Below are positions 43,797-54,947 of a DNA stretch of 64,000 bases, in pieces. The first letter of the stretch is position 1; each line of letters starts with the position of its first letter. Source of the stretch: Simmondsia chinensis (taxonomy: Eukaryota > Streptophyta > Magnoliopsida > Caryophyllales > Simmondsiaceae); contig JAGTTD010000007.1 in the NCBI GenBank assembly GCA_018398585.1, positions 35,492,911 to 35,556,910 on the forward strand. The letters run 5' to 3'. The notes under the pieces were generated by a model, which did no database searches, was not told where the DNA came from, and worked only from the letters and a program-made list of their open reading frames with translations. The position numbers were made by a program, and so were the translations under genes.

Positions 43797-46109
43797 TATG
43801 GAGTAGCCCACTAGGCTAACATATTGATCACCCCTTTCTCACAACTCCGATGTGAAATTCTTACAAGACTCAGATTTGAATTTTTAACAAAAAGCGGTAG
43901 CTTCATCTATTTAGTGGGCTTATCACCAACTTACCCAAATATCCAAAGAAATATGTTTTAGGGTGGGGGAAGGGGGCAAAGTGTAGTTTGTCCTACTTTG
44001 CTAAATCTTTTGTTCTTCTAAATTAGCAGGTTTGAGAAGGATGTAAACATAGTACTACTTAACGTATAGCCTTAATATTGATACTGCTTTGCAACTGAGA
44101 AAACCTAGCCAAGTCTTAGGGTCTATTTGGTCAAGTTTATAGGAAAAAAAGAACACTTTTTTCACAATTTTAGGGTATTTGTTGTTGTTGTTGTCCTGAA
44201 AAGAAAAGTTCTTTTAAATAGAAATAGAAGTTATTTTTTTACGTTTAATAGAAAATTATTGTCTCTCCTTTAAAGTAGAAACAAAAGCGAAAACTAAAAA
44301 ACTTTTAGATCAAAATACTCCTATTGAAAACACTTTTTACAAATTTGTTTCATTGAAAAGTATTTGTTGAAAGAAAGAAATAGTTGTTTCACAACCTGGC
44401 CTTACAAGGTCTTGTTATGTCTATAATTTTGTTTGCAATAGAGAGAGGTAATGATGCAGTCACATCGTGTCCTTCTTAGGTTCTGTTTGGATGAGGAGAA
44501 AACAAAACTTCGGATACTAGTTTTTTCTTTTTTTCTTTGTTTGGCACAAAGTAATGAAAGAAAGATAATTTATGGAGAGAAATATTTTCCGCCAACTGTG
44601 TGAATATGGTATTCATTCTAGGAGGGCAAAAGTCAACATCCATGTTGGCCAAAATTGGTGCAGTATGGTGTTCTCGGTAAAATTCCAATTTTCTTGTCCA
44701 ACTTCAAAATCATAACTAGTAGAATTTTTCATCGATCCAACAAACTGGACTCAATCAAAACCTAAAGAAGAGAAAATATGAATGATTATGTGGTTGATAT
44801 GATGATCTTTTATAAATTCTCTTCCATTGAAACAGAACCATACGTTCAACTACTACTGCAAGAATGTTGAATAACAGTAACCATTCATGGTAATTTTAGT
44901 CATTTGGAAACAAAGTTCAGCCATTTCTTGTACTTTGAATGTAAGTGTAACTACTGTTATGGGGTGTGGTACTTCATATGAGCAATTTTGTTTAATTATT
45001 AAACTTATCTTCCGATTTTACGGGAATTGCATGTAGAGTGAGAGAGTTTGTTATAATCAATCTTACATGATTAGGACATTCCTCATCTCATAATTTGGTT
45101 TTCTGAATAAATTTAAGGTCCAATATTCTTTTAATATAATATTGGAAAATTTGGAACTAGATCCAATGTTTGACCCCAAAATTAATGTTCATAGTAGTTT
45201 TGCATGGTCCAGGGTGTGGGTGAAGGGATTATTGGAGTCTCGTATTGCCTGAGAGTATTGATATGGTTTAACTTACCTGCTGAATACATTCTGAGTTAAG
45301 CTGGTTTTCTACGTGGGGTAATGTTCATTAGCTGTAACTAAATTTAGTTGTCAAATGACAACTTACTTATCTTAACATATCAAGTCAAGCCAGTAGGGAT
45401 GGTACATTTATCTGTGACCCCTAGGCTGGTTAAATATCCTCACCTCTCCATACCTTCAACAAACGCACTCACACCTTCATTTGAATTGCCTCTTTTAAAT
45501 GGTTTTTGGCGGCTTGAGTTTTGTTTTGTAATTTAGAATATTTAGTCCACATCTGCTACAATTATTGTTTATGCCTCATACTCTGCTTTTATACCTAGAT
45601 TTACATCTTGCATTATCTAATTAAGGTTACTTTAGTCTTTTTGCTACTATTGTAATCTTTTTACACAATGGTGCTTGTAACCTCATTATTTATCAATCAA
45701 ATACGATTTTAATGTTTCACAACTGCCATTATGGTTGCACTACTTACCTCAGTCTTGTTGGTTTGGACATTTTCAATACTATATTAATCACCAATGGACA
45801 TTGGAAATATAAGGGTTTCAGATGGGTATCCATATCTTGATCTTGAGTTTCCAATAGCGAGTTGAAATTCAATGAATGCTGTCATTGCCTGTGACAACCG
45901 AGTTGAAGGTATCTACACGTTCTGCTAATCTTGAGAAACCTTATCTACAAGGCGGTTTGCGATCATATAGTACCTATTCCAGTGAAACTATCCATGGAAG
46001 TAGGTAAATGTGCTAATCTGGCTTTGATCTAATAGTGAAAATACTGAGGTTAGGACTCTAGGCAAAGAGGTCCTAGATCTGAATTGTCTAAACCCCTTCG
46101 CAAGGTATT

Positions 46110-46400
46110 AAGAATCCCGAAAAGTTTAAGCCAATGAGTGATGCTTGAGGATGATTTACTACTTTAGCATATGCCTCCTCAAGTGAATATCCATCGGGTT
46201 TGATGTGTGGATAGACACAATGTCCACCTCATACCTTTTGTTGAAATTATGTTAATATCGAGAGCACAGGCCATTTGAACCCGTAACATCGAGAGGGGTG
46301 GTTGTTCATGGGCTTATACCATGTCAATAAACCAACTGTCCAAAAGCTTAAACTGATGTGCGAAGGATCATGAATAGTTTTATATACCAACACTCCAATT
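46110..46400 (-). mobile_element. tRNA-derived SINE, copy in segment C
   Basis: It lies at the place matching 14010-14285 in segment A, so it predates the duplication. Shares GTTTAAGCCAATGAG, CTCATACCTTTTGTTG and the box B complement TTTGAACCCGTAAC. Confidence 0.65.
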
Positions 46401-48465
46401 ATCTACTGAAAGCAGCAATAATGTAGGGAGCCTCTTATCACTTGGTATGATTAAGTTTTGACAAATCAGAAATTTCCAAAGAGGCCTTCCCTTTTCTTCT
46501 GGGTTTTCTTTTCTTTTTATTTTATCAGAAGGTGTCCATAATGAGGGATCTTTCTTCCAGACAGCCAAATTTGCTACTGATATAGGCGGGTGAGGTGCAA
46601 TGAGATTTTAATCTGCAAAGCGTTTAATATGACAGTGAATGAAGGTTAGCTTTGTGTTAGATAAGAGTAGTGTCAGTGTTAGCCTTTTGCATTTGATTGA
46701 GTGCTTTACTGAAGTGCGAAGCATGCTTTGTTGCTAAAATTTGATCAATTAATGAAAGTTCTCTTGCATTGTTACTGCAATTTCAAAGTAAATAAAAGAA
46801 TAATGAAAACATCAATGAGAAAAAAGCAAACACGACACAATTTTCATGGTTTGCTAATTGTGTGTCTATATCTATGAAGTTGCAGAAATTTTCACTGTCT
46901 TTTTCCGTGAAGAGTTGCAAGAGAACTTCTTCTCTTGCATAACTACACGCACAAACCTGCCCAAGTTTCTATAACCACGCACAAATCATAGTGTGTGTAA
47001 AAGACCCACAAGAAGTGTCTAAAAAACCCACAAGATAAAACCAAGCTCTATGCAGGAAGCTTAACTCCGACGAGTCCATGCCAGCTATAGCCAATCTCTT
47101 TGAATCTCCGAGCTGCAGGTAGACATAGTCAAAATAGGTTGCATCTAGACTTCCAGCTTCATTGTTATTGGTTGAGTTTCAGGATTTCATCGAAGTTAGG
47201 CGTAACATCAGAACAATTCTTCTGTTGCATCTTGCTTTTGCAGCTTCATGACTGGAACATGTTTAACTAATAAGGCTCTGGTTTAACCTGAGTAAATTAT
47301 TTCCTTAATAATAATCTGCTAAGCTCTCTCTATTGTTCATTAGCTTCCTTTGCAGACTCCCTAAGTTACAAGCATCTTACTATAGCTAATAGGGTTGAAA
47401 AATTTGTAGTACGCAGTGGATGTTGTGTCTCATCAAATTTATTGGCAGTGTTTCTGCTGATGAACTTTTGGATTGTGAACTAAATAGCTGCATATCTTAT
47501 GAAGAACTTTGTGTTATTTTGCCTTCTATGTGTCATACTTGCGATATTGGCAGCAGTATACATTACATTGGCGAGTGAAGACAACATACTAATTGAAGAC
47601 GTTGGGATATCTTATTTGCATATGAAGGATGCTATGTTTTTCGAAAGGGTTTTTTGGATTAGCAAAGTTAGAGTCCAGCTTTAAGGAGGAGCGGACCAGA
47701 GAATTTTGGGAATTTTGAGGAGTATTCTGATCATGACTTATGGTGAGGTAGAGGGATATTTATAGGATTAGTTTCATGCACTTGATGATGTGTGCCATAG
47801 GTCGTGCATTATTCCATATTCATATGGTGAGAGCCATTTGTCGAGCAGCACTAAGGGCGAGTAGTTCAGTTCTTGCCTCTAACCAAGCAAATGGTTCATA
47901 AAGATTCTTAAAGCTTCTAATATTAATGACCCGGTATTTGAGGGCGGGTAAGCAAAGGCCGGATTGTACCTGTCAATGCTCTTTCTCTCTGAATTTTGCC
48001 TACATGTACCCGATAATAGAAAACACTTGGTATTAGCCTTCCTAGTGAACTCTTACTGTGGGCATGCCCGAAATGATAGTTTATCAACACTAGGTACAAC
48101 TTAACTTGAGGTGGGTTCGGATTGTGGAGATTTTTGACGTTGTTGCTTCTATTGGTTTTAGTCTATTACTTGTTTAATTCCACTACTGAGCACTGTATTA
48201 TCTTTCCTATGCTGTGTTGGAAACTGGGTAATCATATGAAGTCCATGATGATGAAGGAAAATATTTAAATGGCATTTTCTTAGTAAGCATATCTGACAGG
48301 ATTCTGCAGAAATTAAGAAATGCATTATTTTGGTTAGTATTTTATCATATTATATGAAAGTTAGGACTATAAATAAGCATCAAAATTTTGACTGCCAACT
48401 ACCATGTTATGTCTGTTTGTGGATTGACCATATTAGCATATGTTTCATTTTACCTTGGAAAGCTA

Positions 48466-49469
48466 TGTTGGAAAAATGATACAAGCTGAACCTAAGCCCG
48501 TATTGGAAAAGCTAATGAAAATTGTAATCTCTTACTAAGAATCCCACATAGAAAAACTACATTGGAAAATGAAGGAAGTATTATCCTACATAGGAAAAAG
48601 AGGGAAGGTTTGCAAAGTTTAAATAGGTATATGTAAGCCTCACATTTAAATTAAGTCATCGGTGAGAGAATGGACACCACATGTGTGCTGCCCGCCGTGC
48701 CGTGCTTGGGCAAGGGTGAGGGTGCTCTTTTTATAAACGAGTACACTTATTTTTCGGACAAAATAACATTGTTATTAACGATAGAGTAAATCTGATGCAA
48801 AGAGGTCCTTGACCCTTGCAAATTCACGTGACCTTGACCCCTTCAAATCTGGAATCCGCTAACTACTACCTGCAACCCACATGATTTGGGCCAAATTTAT
48901 CTCATTCGGTTATGTAGAAACTCCCCTCACAGTTTAGTATAAATAGGGGTGGTTGGGTGCTCTGTTTTTTATCATAAATAAAAACGCATCTCTTCTCTGT
49001 TTTTCATTCTATACGTTCTTCTCCCTCTGTAAACTTTTGGGCAAAGTACTCGGGCTCTCCTACCCAGCTATTAACGAGTGCACGTTAATAGTCAAATCGC
49101 GCTAATCCTGGAGGACGGCCGCCGGCAACACTGTTTGCACCAGAGCAGCGGCGAAATCGTCTTTTAGGACAGTGGTCTTTTCCACGACGCGGTATCTTTG
49201 GTATTGTATTCAATCTCTCAGCCTTTTCGTATTATTTGGTTGTCGTGTTTCTGCGTTTACTGCAGTATTTTTCTATGTATTTTACTGCAGTATTTTTCTG
49301 CGTATTTTACTGCTGTATTTTTCTGCGTATGTTACTGCCATATTTTTCTGCGTATTTCACTGCAATATTTTACAGTTATTTTTACCGATATTTTACTGCA
49401 TAATTTTAAGAGTGTTTCACTGCAATTAATTGATTGTTTTCGTTGCGGGTACTGTTTAATTGTCTAACA
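48466..49469 (+). mobile_element. Solo LTR in segment C spacer
   Basis: TGTTGGAAAAATGATACAAG to TTGTCTAACA, 1004 bp, with a 5-bp target duplication AGCTA/AGCTT (48461-48465, 49470-49474). Segments A and B are uninterrupted at the matching place (GGAAAGCTATCC, about 16369 and 37451). Same family as 34980-36023. It holds the GC-rich GGAGGACGGCCGCCGG block and 25-bp tandem repeats. The open frame at 49172-49429 is a reading of these repeats, not a gene. Confidence 0.93.
49255..49385. repeat. 25-bp tandem repeats in the solo LTR
   Basis: Four to five units of ACTGCAGTATTTTTCTGCGT plus ATTTT, slightly diverged. They lie near the 3' end of the LTR. Confidence 0.85.
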
Positions 49470-49669
49470 AGCTTTCCTCTCTTTATTTATCAGTTCTTAA
49501 GCTTGACCGTTTGCTATTAATGAAAACACAGTGATATTCTCACACTACCCTTCATGTAAAACTGTTAGGTACAGTAGCCGAGAATTGTGTTCAATTTAGA
49601 AGCTGAAAACTAGATCTGAACAAAAAATAGAAGATACGAGATAAAGAGAAACAATAACACAACATTTTC

Positions 49670-50085
49670 AATTAGATTAAAATAAAAATATTAACATATT
49701 TCAAGCATATGGTATGAGTAATATTGTGAACAGGCATCTAATGTCTGGGGTAGAGTGTCATATAGTTCCCCTATCATTGGTGTTAAAATATAAAATCATT
49801 GCTGGATCTTCACCCACCAACGCAAGCTTTTATAAAAGTTGGTTCCTTGACATGGTATTAGATCCTTGTTGATCGAGAGGTCACAAGTTCGAATTCCAAC
49901 TGCCACCACTCTAAATATTAATATATTTCAAGCACATGGTATGAGTAGGCCTGTGCATTGTTTACGCTTCAAGTCTAATGGGCATTTGCGTGAGGGGGCA
50001 TAGTTAGAGTATAAAATCATTCTTGGATCTTTACTAATCAACTTAAGCTTTTAGAAAAGTTGATACCTTAGCAATTGGAATTCTT
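49670..50085 (+). mobile_element. tRNA-derived SINE, copy in segment C (plus)
   Basis: GTTGGTTCCTTGACATGG, GGTATTAGATCC (box A side) and CACAAGTTCGAATTCC (good box B, near 49885-49900), followed by the AATATTAATATATTTC body. It resembles 38660-39035 and lies at the same place in the segment. Confidence 0.7.
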
Positions 50086-50157
50086 TATTAGCCATGTCTT
50101 TTTATTGAAAAATCAAGCTATTCACTGCATATGAAGTTCACTAAATACTTTGCAGGA

Positions 50158-50259
50158 GTCCGTTTGGACACATTTGATAAAATTGGAACGATATAGAGAA
50201 GATTAGCATGACTCCCATGCAAGGATGACACACACAAATTGAGAAACGGTCTGAATTTA
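50158..50259 (+). pseudogene. U6 snRNA retropseudogene
   Basis: GATAAAATTGGAACGATA, AGAGAAGATTAGCATG, GCAAGGATGACAC and GAGAAACGGTCTGAATTT follow U6 snRNA from its 5' end (GTCCGTTTGGACA hairpin) to its 3' end, with several substitutions in the core. A target-site duplication, AAATACTTTGCAG at 50143-50155 and AAATACCTTGCAG at 50269-50281, and an A-rich tail show insertion by a LINE. No upstream sequence element or TATA box is present, so it is not an active U6 gene. Segments A and B lack it at this place. Confidence 0.93.
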
Positions 50260-50403
50260 GAAGAAAAGAAATACCTTGCAGAAATAATTGTGTCATTATT
50301 TTCAGTTAGACTAACAATGATCAGTGTTCCATTTTCCTTGGCAGGAAACTTCAGCATCAACATGGCCTACATAGTTACCTCTTCAAGATTTGTCTCGTTA
50401 GCA

Positions 50404-52635
50404 TCATGAAGACACTGAAGCCATGAATTCTTCGTCTAATTCGAGCGCGCTCATCGCGTCAGGCGGTAAACAGATCTCTAAATCAACACTACCTCCCCCT
50501 TCACGACCTGGGTATGCTGTAACTTTCCCTGCAAACTTATTCGGATACCCACTACGAACAGCTACTGCTTTTCCAAGTCCAAATTCATTTCCATACATGT
50601 CGAATCTCGGTGAGCTTCCCATCATCACACCGTTATCAAATAACACTCCATGATGGTAAACAAATGGAGATTTCAACCATTTATGAACATAATCGCGAAT
50701 CGCTTTATCATTCTGTTCTGATACGGATTGGTGCAATTTCATTGCTGCCCATCCTAGATTTTGATCTAGCAATTCACCTGCCGTTGTGGTTGTTTTCAGT
50801 GCTTGAATACAGTTTCCAAAGTAGTCTTGAGACAATGGTGGGTCTAGCCTTTGTCTGTTATTGCAGGCCAACATTCCTGTGAGAGAGAGAATTTTTCAGT
50901 TTCTTTAGAAAGTTTTTCCATTAAAAATGAAAAAGTGGAGTAGTTGTCCAAAAAAACGCCAGTTTTCTATATTCTATTAGAAAGAAGGATTTCAAAATCA
51001 GTGCAATTTTTCAACTTTCAAAAAACCACCTTTAAAAGTTTAAATATTTTCAATCAATTACACTAATACCAAAGAGGGCACTAACACGCCGTCACCGGAT
51101 CCCATTAGAACTCCGAAGTTAAGCGTGCTTGGGCGAGAGTAGTACTAGGATGGGTGACCTCTTGGGAAGTCCTCACCCTCAGGTTGGGGGCACTGGGAAA
51201 CAGCCTCTCTTCAGGTTAATACCCTGAAGAGGGAAGGCTGCGTACATCCCCCCCCCCCCGACCCTGTGTAGGCGGGAGCCCTTGAGGCACTGGGTATGTT
51301 CCTTTTTTTTCTTTTACACTAATTTTGCTTAGGTTATATGTAAAATCAGGAAAACTATAACACATGTTAGTTTTAGCTCAGTTGCTAAAGCATTATATTG
51401 TTAAAATGGCTCTATATGTAGGTTTTGAATCTTTGTACGCTGTGTAGTGAGATTCAAACATTTACATTGAGACTATAGCAGAGTATATTGCTTTATCAAG
51501 TGCGCTCATATCAACATGTGTGTATCTCCCCATTGTATAAAAAATTGTAAAATTACATGTGTAATTCAATGAAAAAGTAACGATGTTAATATAGGTGGTG
51601 GTTGATTAAAACTTTAAACTTTTAAAGGGTAGTTCTTTTCGAAAAATTGAAAAGTGGTGGTGGTTAAGTGAAACCAGACTACTTTTGAAGGTGCTTTTCT
51701 GGAAATAACTAATTAGAAAAATTGAAAAACAATTTGAATTGATTTCAAAACTGTCATATTCTACCGTTAGTTTTTTGATCACGCAGTAGACCCTGTGCCC
51801 GGATGATGGATCTCCACACAAGTGCAGAAAGTGCTTGAAAAGAAGAGATTTTGTTGGTACAACTCTCCGTATTAGCCCTTTCCTTCAATTTTGCCATTGA
51901 CCCAGATGAGAAATGGAATACTCTTTCTCTCAACTCGGGTGCCTCGAATCTGCTTATAAATTCATCATCAGTGGAGCCAAAAGGAAGCTTGAGGATCGGT
52001 CCATACCCATCCGGAACCCAACGCTTATGGATAGGCGGGTGCGTAACAGAAATATGCTCGCCTTGCGCTCTATGTATCTCAGACCACACGTTCCAGAAAT
52101 GCCAGTAAGATGTTCCATCAGCTAAAGCATGGTTTATAGAACACCCAATGAAGATGCCATCAACCAACTCTGTGATCTGAACCGATAGCAGAGGCCTAGT
52201 ATGACCATCATGGTTCACTGCTTTATCATGGTCAAATAGGGACTGAACCACCAGAGGAACATCAACCGGAGACAAAATATCAGACATATTCATATCTAAC
52301 CTCGCACAAATGAACCTAGCTCCAGGACCCTTATTGCAGTCTACGTAGACGAGTCTTGACCCGTGGTCTTGGTCAACCTCTGTGACTAGCTGGCCTGCTA
52401 GTGGGTAGAAATGAACCAGGGTCCGAGCCAGTGAGTCCTTGAGCTCATCCAAGAAAGTGTCAATGGTAAATTTTGTTGAAGGCTTCTTGAAAAGGAGACC
52501 CTTTTGGATATAGTGCACAGAAAGCATGATTAGATCCAATGGAGCCAAGTAATATGGATGGTTTGAATCTTTGACCTCGGTTTTCGGTTTGATGAAACAT
52601 TCTGAGATTTGATGAACAACTGGAGTATTTGACAT
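50404..52635 (-). CDS. BAHD (HXXXD-type) acyltransferase, intact copy C
   Basis: Exon 1 is 51765-52635 and exon 2 50404-50876. The joined frame is 1344 nt, 447 aa, the normal BAHD length. The donor (AACG, then GTAGAA) and the acceptor (CTCACAG before GAATG) fit, and the same intron position is seen in copies A and B. The catalytic HXXXD is HALAD at residues 169-173; the DFGWG-position motif is EFGLG at 388-392. The family moves an acyl group from acyl-CoA to an alcohol or amine, in the cytosol, with the HXXXD histidine as base. The sequence resembles the uncharacterised At3g50280-like subgroup; the substrate cannot be told. The intron holds a 5S-headed SINE, antisense to the gene. A MITE lies 130 bp upstream of the ATG. 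Confidence 0.93.
51068..51313 (+). mobile_element. 5S rRNA-headed SINE, copy 3, in BAHD intron
   Basis: Best-preserved copy, 246 bp, with a perfect 10-bp target duplication TTACACTAAT (51058-51067, 51314-51323). The head keeps the three 5S internal promoter parts: box A (AGTTAAGCGTGCTTGG), intermediate element and box C (GGATGGGTGACCTCTTGG). After GGGAAGTCCTC it goes into the Au-like body (GGAAACAGCCTCTC, GGAAGGCTGCGTACATCC, AGCCCTTGAGGCACTGGGTA) and a T-rich tail. Confidence 0.95.
51367..51500 (+). mobile_element. Possible tRNA-derived SINE head
   Basis: TTTTAGCTCAGTTGCTAAAG resembles a tRNA box A and GGTTTTGAATC a box B, about 35 bp apart. No complete cloverleaf or CCA-ready acceptor stem is visible, so it is a SINE or tRNA relic, not a tRNA gene. 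Lies in the intron of the intact BAHD gene. Confidence 0.45.
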
Positions 52636-52764
52636 TGAAACTGTTTCTATTGATTACAGAGATTCTGAGTAGAGATGTTGCTCGAGGGAAGCTTTAATGG
52701 GTGTGTTTTTGGTGGATTCAGGTAAGCTGCTTCTGAGTTTCCTTCATATGTATAATAATATTAT

Positions 52765-53332
52765 GGGTAATTACAGAAAACCTCCTGACTTTTGTTTCAA
52801 TAACAAAAAACCTTCCTCACAAATAAAATTACTCACTAAACCCCTTAACTTTTAAAATTTTTTTACTTTGCCTCCAAATAAATTTTTTTCACCATTTTGC
52901 CCCTCAACCAAAAAAAGTTATATTTTATCTCATAATATTTTTTTCTAAAAATTTTAAAAATATTTTTTATCTTCTGAACTTATATAATATTACTATAATT
53001 AATTAAAATAATTATATTTTTATAAATATAGAAAATTTTTTTAATTTTTTTTGCTAAAAACATAAAATATTTAATTTTTATCTAATGATATAAAACCTTT
53101 TTCTCCAGGCCCTGCGTTATGCGGGAGCCGCAAGGCACTGGGACTGTTGTTGTATATAAAACCTTTTTCTAAAAATAATATTAAATATTGGGGGCAAAAT
53201 TGTCAAAAATAAGTTACATGGGGTTAAGTAATAAATTTTTAAAAGTGAGGAGGTTTTGTGAGTGCTTTTATTTGTAAGGGGGGTTTTCTGTTTTTGAAGT
53301 AAAAAACATGGGGGATTTTTTGTAATTTACTC
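52765..53332. mobile_element. Mutator-like MITE upstream of BAHD copy C
   Basis: The left end GGGTAATTACAGAAAACCTC and the reverse complement of the right end, GAGTAAATTACAAAAAATCC, form long imperfect inverted repeats of about 50-60 bp. A perfect 9-bp target duplication TAATATTAT (52756-52764, 53333-53341) fits the Mutator superfamily. It is 568 bp, non-coding, and holds a nested SINE fragment. Confidence 0.9.
53105..53153 (+). mobile_element. 49-bp SINE 3'-end insertion
   Basis: Only the last 49 bp of an Au-type SINE (CCAGGCCCTGCG, GGGAGCCGCAAGGCACTGGG, then TTG tail). A perfect 17-bp duplication ATATAAAACCTTTTTCT flanks it (53088-53104, 53154-53170). It is extremely 5'-truncated and nested in the MITE. 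Confidence 0.95.
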
Positions 53333-53373
53333 TAATATTATCCTAAATTAAGTCACATCAACCAGTAAAATTT

Positions 53374-53887
53374 GGGTTGTTTACGTTTTTAGTATCCGGA
53401 TTAATAAAAAAGCCTTTGATCTTTTTGAATTAATAAAAAGGTCATCAAATTTTTGTTATATTAATAAAAAAACTCTTAAATAAAAAGGTCCATTTTCGGT
53501 GTGATGAAGTCATTTTCTATCAATAGAGCTACATGATAAATACGTTTTTATTAAATGCTACAGTAAAATGATAAAAATATCCTTTAATAACCATATTTTA
53601 AAACAAATTAAGCGAAAATAGATAATTTTTACATAATACAACATCTCGAATTTTGTCCTTTTAAAGTAAGAATAAGGGTATTGAATCATACTTTTGTCAT
53701 TTTACTATAACATTAATAAAAGTACAGTTGTCACGTCAGTTTTATCTATAAAAAATGATGTTATCACGCCAAAAAGGAGTCTTTTTTTTAATGCAACAAA
53801 ACTTAGGATCCTTTTTATTAATTCAAAAAAGTCAAAATATTTTTTATTGTTTTTAAAAATATCGAAATATTAAAATATAAATAACCC
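53374..53887. mobile_element. Second MITE, adjacent to the first
   Basis: Left GGGTTGTTTACGTTTTTAGT and the reverse complement of the right end, AGGGTTATTTATATTTTAAT, are inverted repeats. TTTTGAATTAATAAAAAGG occurs in inverted copies further in. Target duplication TAAAATTT (53366-53373, 53888-53895). 514 bp, non-coding. Confidence 0.85.
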
Positions 53888-53895
53888 TAAAATTT

Positions 53896-54409
53896 TTGAC
53901 TATACATTTAATAAAGTGTAGAAAATTCAATTTTAAAAAGTGTCCGGTAGGTATTTTCTAAATAGGCATGGTCAAATTTTACCTGCTTCTAATAAAACAA
54001 AACACAAAATGTAAGTGGGTATTTCGATCTGTACTAAGGACATGTTGTTTCTCATTTATACGGATTTTCACCCTCTCCTCGGGCATTATCAATGTAAAAA
54101 AATGTTATCTGCATCCTAATTTATTTATATTATTTTGCACTGGTTTTTAAAAAAATTACAGTGGGAAGCTACTCGACCTTTTGATAATGCACCACGGATA
54201 ACTAATTTTCTATTTATACTTTAATGCAAAAAAAAAAAAAAAAAAAAACAGTTTTAGCTTTTATTTAAAATATTTTTTTCCTGGCCAAAACACACTTAGA
54301 TCCTAAAATAACACCTTTTTCAAGAAAAGAAACTTAGCCTAACTTGCTCTTCGATATCAAGCTGAGCATTAACTAATTAGTTTAAGATCCTGTACTTTTT
54401 TAGGTTAAT
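53896..54409. other. AT-rich spacer, no gene seen
   Basis: No coding sequence recognised. Contains a poly-A tract at about 54229-54249. Confidence 0.55.
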
Positions 54410-54424
54410 GTTATTAACATGGTA

Positions 54425-54947
54425 TCGAAAGGACTTTTCCCACCTCAACCTAAATGAAGAGATGTCCCTAGATAGAGTTCAGTGAAAGATTAGTATAGGG
54501 GTATCCGATACAGCGGTGTAGGAACAGTGAGCACGTGTAAGCTAGCTCTCTCTATCTACTCTCTCTCTCTCTTTACTTTCTCTCTCTCTCCCTATACTTT
54601 TTATACGCGCTCTCTATATGTTTGCAGTGTGTCGCATGTAAGATCTTTCCCCTTCATGCTTGTTTGCTTTTACCTTTTGCCCTGATTGCTATGCTCCCAT
54701 GCTTACATGTTTACATGCTTATATGCTCATATGCTTTACATATTTTTTATGCTCTCTATGCTTTACATGTTTTTCATACATACTATACATGCTCTACTTA
54801 CATGCTTTTTTTAACTATCAACTATCAGGATGGGGGTCCTTGTAAACAGCCTCTCGTCAGGGTCTCACCCTGAGGGGGTAAGGCTGCGTACATCCTACGC
54901 CTCCCAGACCCTGCGGGAGCTCTGGAGGTGCTGGGACTATTGTTGTT
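54425..54947 (+). mobile_element. Composite 523-bp SINE-like insertion with Au-type tail
   Basis: A perfect 15-bp duplication GTTATTAACATGGTA (54410-54424, 54948-54962) encloses 523 bp. The last about 125 bp are Au-type (AAACAGCCTCTCGTCAGG, GGGGTAAGGCTGCGTACATC, CTCCCAGACCCTGCGGGAGC, CTGGGAC and TTG tail). The first about 400 bp are unknown, with a CT-rich microsatellite (54544-54595) and repeated TACATGCTTATATGC words. Either a long SINE with a new head or 5' transduction. Confidence 0.85.

Noticed and set aside
49172..49467. Two overlapping membrane-like open frames rich in Phe, Cys and Tyr
   Set aside because: They are readings of the 25-bp tandem repeats in a solo LTR.
50158..50259. A functional U6 snRNA gene
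   Set aside because: It is flanked by target duplications and an A-rich tail and has core substitutions and no U6 promoter upstream.
51367..51440. A tRNA gene in the BAHD intron
   Set aside because: Box A- and box B-like words are present, but I cannot fold an acceptor stem or a full cloverleaf; more likely a SINE relic.
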